The position numbers and the translations under genes were made by a program. The notes beneath the pieces are model-generated. The model searched no databases, was not told the DNA's origin, and saw only the letters and a program-made list of their open reading frames with translations. A DNA stretch of 64,000 nt from Umbelopsis ramanniana AG. Lineage: Eukaryota > Mucoromycota > Umbelopsidomycetes > Umbelopsidales > Umbelopsidaceae. Positions 59,318-64,000 of the stretch are shown here, piece after piece (positions within the stretch are counted from its first letter, which is position 1; the number at the start of each line of letters is the position of its first letter). The stretch lies in contig NW_026252093.1 of NCBI RefSeq assembly GCF_025399195.1, positions 372,001 through 436,000 of the forward strand. The letters are read 5' to 3'.

Positions 59318-59927
59318 AAGAAACAATCTACTCCCATTTCCCTTCCTCCTTGTCCTTTGTTATTGTTATTGTTTGCCTTTTTATTCCATTTCGATGTGAT
59401 GAGTAACAATTGGTATACTGAGAGTAATTGATCGCTTTTCGTCCACTGTAACGTTCTTCTTTGGGCTATATCTTAGTGCGTCAGAGATGAAACACGAAAG
59501 TGGCGGACACACACACGATTATAACATCCAGACTGCGTAAAGTAAAGCAGAGTACAAGTCCGCAGTAGTAAGAACGGATTGCTTTCTGCACTGACCTTTA
59601 ACTCATGACATAATCGATTATATGATTTTGTGGATTTCCAGTCATGTATCTGTTTCATCTTGAACCTCAAACGGATACTTAGAAAGATTAAATTTGTTTT
59701 TATTTTGGTTGTTCAAACCAAATCCAGATTCATCGTAAAATTTGGTGAATAAACTTCTCTCTTGAAATGGCTCCCGATCGTACAGGCAAAAGTGAATAAC
59801 AAAGTAATTGTTTAGAAGAATATGAAAGCGTAGTACCACCGGTCAATTGGCACTAAGAAACGAAAGTGAATAGCTGATATCGCAGTTTTCAAATGCAAAA
59901 TGACAGATTTGTCAGTAATAGATTTTG
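59318..59927. other. Convergent 3' intergenic region
   Basis: About 610 bp between the stop codons of two convergent genes. No gene, RNA or repeat is recognised. Confidence 0.5.
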
Positions 59928-60629
59928 TTAATAGTGGTACTGATCACGGGAGAAGTTCGGATCTTGAACGAATGGAGCCAAGACCTTGCTACCCGTTTGT
60001 AAAAGTGGATGACCAGCAACACTATTAACCATAGTCAGTAACACAGGAGAGTATTCACAATTTAAGCGGCTTCAATGAACTTACACTTGTAGAAAGCGTT
60101 CCAGACCTTCCCTACGTTGTTCAATAACATCATCGGTGAATCGATTTGTAAAGACCTTGCCAGGCAATGGAGGAATGTTGACACGCGAGGATTCTCGTTC
60201 TAGTACATCACGGAACCACTCAAAATCGCTGTAGCGCCTTCGTACAGACGATTGCTTAAGCTTAAAAGCCGGGATATTTGTCTAGATATCAAAATGTCAG
60301 ATATAACGTATACCAAGTTTGCCAAGTACATGACTTGTGAGCTAGGAGCTGGAATATTTACCCGCACAACGATTTCATAGTCAGTATACATCTTGCGTCC
60401 AAACCCTAGAGTAGATAATAGATTCAATAGTGTGAGCTTTCTTGCCCACTAGGGTATCGTAACAGCTATCTTGCGCAGCGATAACGCATCTGTGCATACC
60501 GTGGGTCTGAGGATTTTTGACCTCAATTTCTAGAAAGTTTTCAGGGATTCCATAACGCTCCTCGTCTGTTTGCTCGCGGGCACCGAGACGAGATGTGGAT
60601 TCGAACGCACGGAAACCGTGAGTGGACAT
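59928..60629 (-). CDS. SNX3: Sorting nexin 3 (Grd19-like PX protein)
   Basis: Exons 60500-60629, 60362-60405, 60085-60281 and 59928-60021 join to 154 aa, close to the size of SNX3/Grd19. The protein is essentially a PX domain: [27 protein letters not shown], the phosphoinositide-binding [12 protein letters not shown], and PPLPGK, then [14 protein letters not shown] and a C-terminal [12 protein letters not shown]. It binds PI3P on early endosomes and with retromer retrieves cargo to the Golgi. The RRYSDF arginine and the PPLPGK loop are intact, so lipid binding is expected. Confidence 0.96.
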
Positions 60630-60783
60630 TAGTGAAAAAGAATAAAAGATGCTAAAAATGAGGTTCGTCTAAGTTATCGACCTCGTGACTTTGCGCAAAC
60701 CGGTGCTGAGATGAGTGAGTCCGCCCAGTCCGGCTAACTGGCTTGACGGCCAAAATTTTTTTTTTATTTCAGATCGATTGTGA

Positions 60784-62937
60784 ATGCTCATTGCGAGTTT
60801 ACGCAGGATATCTTTGAACTATTGTCCAAGACTGCTGCAAAGAGCTCGTTATACTATGTCTTCTACCGAAAATGGCCAGACCGAGATCGACGTCTCACAG
60901 TATAATACTGTGACAGAAGGCAAAGCTACTATTTTGTTTCCAAAGAACAACGAAGTTTTCTACAACCCAGTCCAAGAGTTCAACCGTGACATGTCAATAG
61001 CTGCCATTACAACATGGAGCGAAATTTACTTCCAAGAACAGCGCGAGAGACTCGAGCGCAAGAGAGCAAATAAGGCAAAGAAAGGTATACTGAATTACCG
61101 ATCAATTCCTTTTATCACTACTATTGTTTGGATTGTTATGCCTACTACGAGACTAATTCTTCATACTTCCTAGCTGCTGAAACCGGTCAAGAAGCCTCGG
61201 TTGATGACAAGGTGGGTTAAACATTCTTTTCTATTGTTCTTTTAAAGTAATTGCGGAAAATTAACGTTGATCATATATAGCCACATCATTCTTTGAGCAG
61301 ATCAGACTTCACCATCTTGGAGGCCTTAGCCGCAACTGGGCTTCGATCAGTTCGTTACGCAAAGGAGATTCCCAATGTAAAGCGGATTGTTGCTAATGAT
61401 TTATTGGAAGACGCTGTTCTTTCAATCAAACGCAACACAAAGTTTAACGAAATCAGCGAAGATTTATTACACGCCAATCAAGGAGACGCTTTAGGTGTGA
61501 TGTACAACGCAAGAGGTGCGGCAGAAAAGTTTGATGTCATTGATCTGGATCCTTATGGAACTGCTGCTCCATTCATTGATGGTGCTGTGCAGGCCGTAAC
61601 TTCAGGCGGTTTGCTGTGTGTTACTTGCACTGATCTGGCTGTTTTGACTGGATCAATGTATCCTGAAACCTGCTTTTCAAAATATGGCGGTATGCCTTTG
61701 AGAGGCATGTACTGTCACGAAATGGCCTTAAGACTGGTTCTCAACACTATTCAAACCTCAGCAGCAAGATATGGCCGGTACATTGAACCTCTGGCGTCCT
61801 GCAGCATCGATTTTTACGTCAGACTCTTCATTAGAGTTTACGACTCACCAGCCGAAGTTAAGAAATCTGCAAGGTAAGGCATAATGGCCAGTGAAAAGAT
61901 TGATGGATAGACAAGGGTACTGAATGTAATTGTTCTTTAAAAAGTAAAATCGGCATGGTATACGATTGCAATGGCTGCAATGCTTTCGTTACGCAACCTC
62001 TGTCGAAGCTCCATGTGAAAGATAACGGTGCATCCAGATACACACCTGGAACAGGGCCCACGGTCAACACCAACTGTGAAAACTGTCAGCAAAACCACCG
62101 CATCGGAGGGCCTACATGGGTTGCGCCTATTCACAATAAGGATTTTGTTTCCAAGATGCTGCAACACGTCAACGATCACGAGGAAAAGTTTGGAACATCC
62201 GACAGAATGAAGGGTATGCTGTCAGTCATAAACGAGGAGTTAGACCAACCCTTCTATTGGACACTTGGTAACTTGTGCGGAACGCTGCACTGTAACTCTA
62301 TCCCGATGGTCGATTTATGGTAAGTAAAGGATACTGTAATGTATAGCAGAGCTTACTTGTTTTAAAAATGTTGTTGTTCAATTATTCAGCTCTGCTATTC
62401 TCAATGCCGGTTACAAGTTTTCATCTACTCATTGTCAACCAGAAGGAATTAAGACAGACGCACCAGCGTCCGTTATGTGGGATATCATGAAGGGATGGGT
62501 AAGGACGATCCATTTTCGCTTTATCTATGGTTGCATTTGATTTAGGTTCGATTTCAATTTTAGGTGAAGAAGTATCCTGTTACCATGAAAAATATTGGAG
62601 AACTTAGTCCCGCGCGTAAAATTTTAGCGCAACCAGCAAAGTTTGAAGCTGACTTCACTCGTCACCAGGATGCTATACCCCCTTCTCGACATATTAAGCT
62701 GGTGAGATACCAGGTTAACCCTACACCCAACTGGGGACCGAAAGCTAGAGCTGGAAAGCCAAAGAAGGAGGCAAAACCCCAGGAGAGCAAGAAGAGAAAG
62801 CTGTAGGTAACTATTTTTCAAAAGTTGCATAAAATGATGGAATTATGATTTCTCATCCTCCTTGCTTGGTTGCTTTTCTGTTGAGCAGACAAGGTGATGA
62901 TACAGCAATCGATGAGGTGCCCACCAACAAAAAATAG
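60784..62937 (+). CDS. TRM1: tRNA (guanine26-N2)-dimethyltransferase Trm1
   Basis: Exons 60784-61084, 61174-61211, 61281-61873, 61945-62319, 62390-62498, 62564-62802 and probably 62889-62937 give 567 aa. The SAM-binding region shows [17 protein letters not shown] and [20 protein letters not shown] zinc-binding set follows ([23 protein letters not shown]). The enzyme makes m2,2G26 in tRNA. The first ATG starts a basic presequence ([20 protein letters not shown]). The second in-frame ATG at 60856 (MSSTENGQ) would give a non-mitochondrial form, as in yeast Trm1. At the 3' end, reading through gives a stop at 62806 after KKRKL. Splicing with donor GTAGGT at 62803 instead adds an acidic 15-residue tail. 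Confidence 0.93.
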
Positions 62938-63007
62938 AGAATTGTAATTATAAAAAACTTGCAATATAATAAAAGTGAATTATGTGATCTGGATGAATTT
63001 ATTGTGA

Positions 63008-64000
63008 TTATGCTTTGCGGATAAAGTCTATAAGACAGAGACCATAATGTATTTGTTCTGATAGACGAGTGAACTCTTTTTGGTGTGATTGAAGGATGTT
63101 TTGGAGTCTATCTTGGATTGAACCTGGGTTGGCAACAATGATATCACCATGGACATTCAAGAAAGCACTGATCCATGCTTGCACCAGTTCAAAATCTCGT
63201 CGTGTTCGAAGCTGATATTCCATTGCTTCGAGGAAATAGTTTAGCAGAGTAAGTTCGCTATCCAAAGTCATGGATCGTATTTCAAAGTCGATTCCTGAAG
63301 GATTCAATGTCTTCATATAATCGATGAAACTAGAAACTGCAGAGGAAAAATCAAAGTTAAAATGGATCCCGAAAACATTAATATTATTCTCCATTTCGAT
63401 TAGCCAATCAAGTACTTACAGTCACCACTGTCATGTCCAGCACGTAGAAGTCTAGTAAATTCAGTCTCGTGCTGATAATCACTTGAAAAGTTGCTCTTGA
63501 AATGGCTGTCGTCCTCAGTCATTGGGACCTTTTCAGGGGCGACAAACTTGGATACTACACCAGGCAATGTAGGCAAGAAGAATGGTGCCTTTTCGGGTGC
63601 TTTAGGTGCTTCCTTTGATTTGTTGCGTAGTTTGATTGTCTCGAGATTAAGAAGGTTCTGCCACTTGGAGCGAGGCAACAGGGACAATGTAATCATATCA
63701 TCTGCAAGCTGCTCAGTTTTTGAATCGATATCATCATCTTCATCGGCACCAGTATCGACTTCAACCTCGACTCCTTCATCCAAACCAGAGGCAGTGGGGA
63801 GAGACACCAACTCGGCGACCTCATCGTCTGTGATAGATCGCAAAGATACATTGCTGAATTGGGTCTTATTAGCCCATAGGAAAATGCCTACGTTGTCGAC
63901 GTGTGTTGTGGCCAAAAAGTCGCCAGTGGGCGAGAAAGTGACGCTTGTTGCTACATCGTCTACCTTGAATACATCGACCAAGTTGCCAGTCGGCAAATCC
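63008..64000 (-). CDS. UTP21: Utp21/WDR36 C-terminal part (partial)
   Basis: The gene runs off the window at 64000. The exons seen are 63420-64000 and 63008-63336, joined by a GTAAGT...CTGCAG intron; the amino-terminal WD40 repeats lie outside. The visible part starts in the last WD repeat (DVATSVTFSPTGDFLATTH, then GIFLWANKTQFS). It continues through an acidic linker and ends in the Utp21-specific helical domain, with RSKWQNLLNLETIKLRNK and FLPTLPGVVSKF, then IDFEIRSM and FLEAMEYQLRTRRDFELVQAW. Utp21 belongs to the UTP-B module of the small-subunit processome, which acts in 18S rRNA maturation in the nucleolus. Confidence 0.95.

Noticed and set aside
1-64000. tRNA genes, rRNA, CRISPR arrays, transposons, viral elements
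   Set aside because: I saw no convincing tRNA B-box with paired arms, no regular repeat-spacer pattern, no terminal repeats, and no transposase, integrase or reverse transcriptase motifs. This was by eye; tRNAscan-SE and a repeat search would settle it.
1-64000. A gene cluster acting as one new system
   Set aside because: Neighbouring genes belong to unrelated cellular pathways, strands alternate, and no set of adjacent genes shares a substrate or complex, apart from the speculative divergent pair at 6226-8723.

Overview
The window is nuclear DNA from a filamentous fungus, most likely an early-diverging lineage such as Mucoromycota (Mucorales). This placement is an inference from protein content and gene style, not a database match. 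The genes are densely packed and about 60% of the sequence is A+T. Introns are short, mostly 46-90 nt, with GTAAGT/GTATGT-like donors and TAG/CAG acceptors. The families present include DUF155/Rmd1, a Pcl-type cyclin, Delta-12 desaturase, caleosin, a tandem HMG-box protein, coatomer gamma and Trm1. I see no plasmid, phage, transposon, CRISPR array, rRNA or convincing tRNA.

I reconstructed gene models by joining exons on both strands and checking that splice phases agree. Thirty-four protein genes are supported or plausible. From 0 to 17.5 kb: a Pcl cyclin, a four-pass membrane protein, an Rmd1/DUF155 protein, a secreted 2H phosphoesterase divergent from a ceruloplasmin-like multicopper oxidase, mitochondrial NADH-cytochrome b5 reductase, a two-HMG-box protein and a large disordered protein. 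From 17.6 to 31 kb: a focadhesin-sized HEAT-like protein, an arabinokinase-N-terminus-like glycosyltransferase, an APC15-like acidic protein, an MSP-domain protein and a caleosin with a repeat-rich N-terminus. From 31.8 to 47 kb: a cyanamide-hydratase-like HD protein, phosphomannomutase, Delta-12 desaturase, tubulin cofactor E, a PP1-docking candidate, a trefoil-like unknown, a Q-rich protein and a DUF924 protein. From 47 to 64 kb: quinone oxidoreductase, a tiny spliced gene, coatomer gamma divergent from a TcdA/ThiF dehydratase, a tail-anchored F-box protein, a HAUS4-like coiled-coil protein, sorting nexin 3, Trm1 and the C-terminus of Utp21.

Most genes are unrelated housekeeping or cell-biology genes, as is normal for a eukaryotic chromosome arm, and I find no multi-gene operon-like system. 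The least ordinary items are the caleosin with DRSxA/FPPL/LSDLP repeats, the oxidase whose C-terminal copper ligands are lost, the MATA-type plus HMGB-type box protein, the HAUS4-like protein, the focadhesin-like giant, and several splicing oddities: a GC-AG intron, 24- and 31-nt microexons, two stop-free 3n introns, and an intron donor that overlaps a stop codon.
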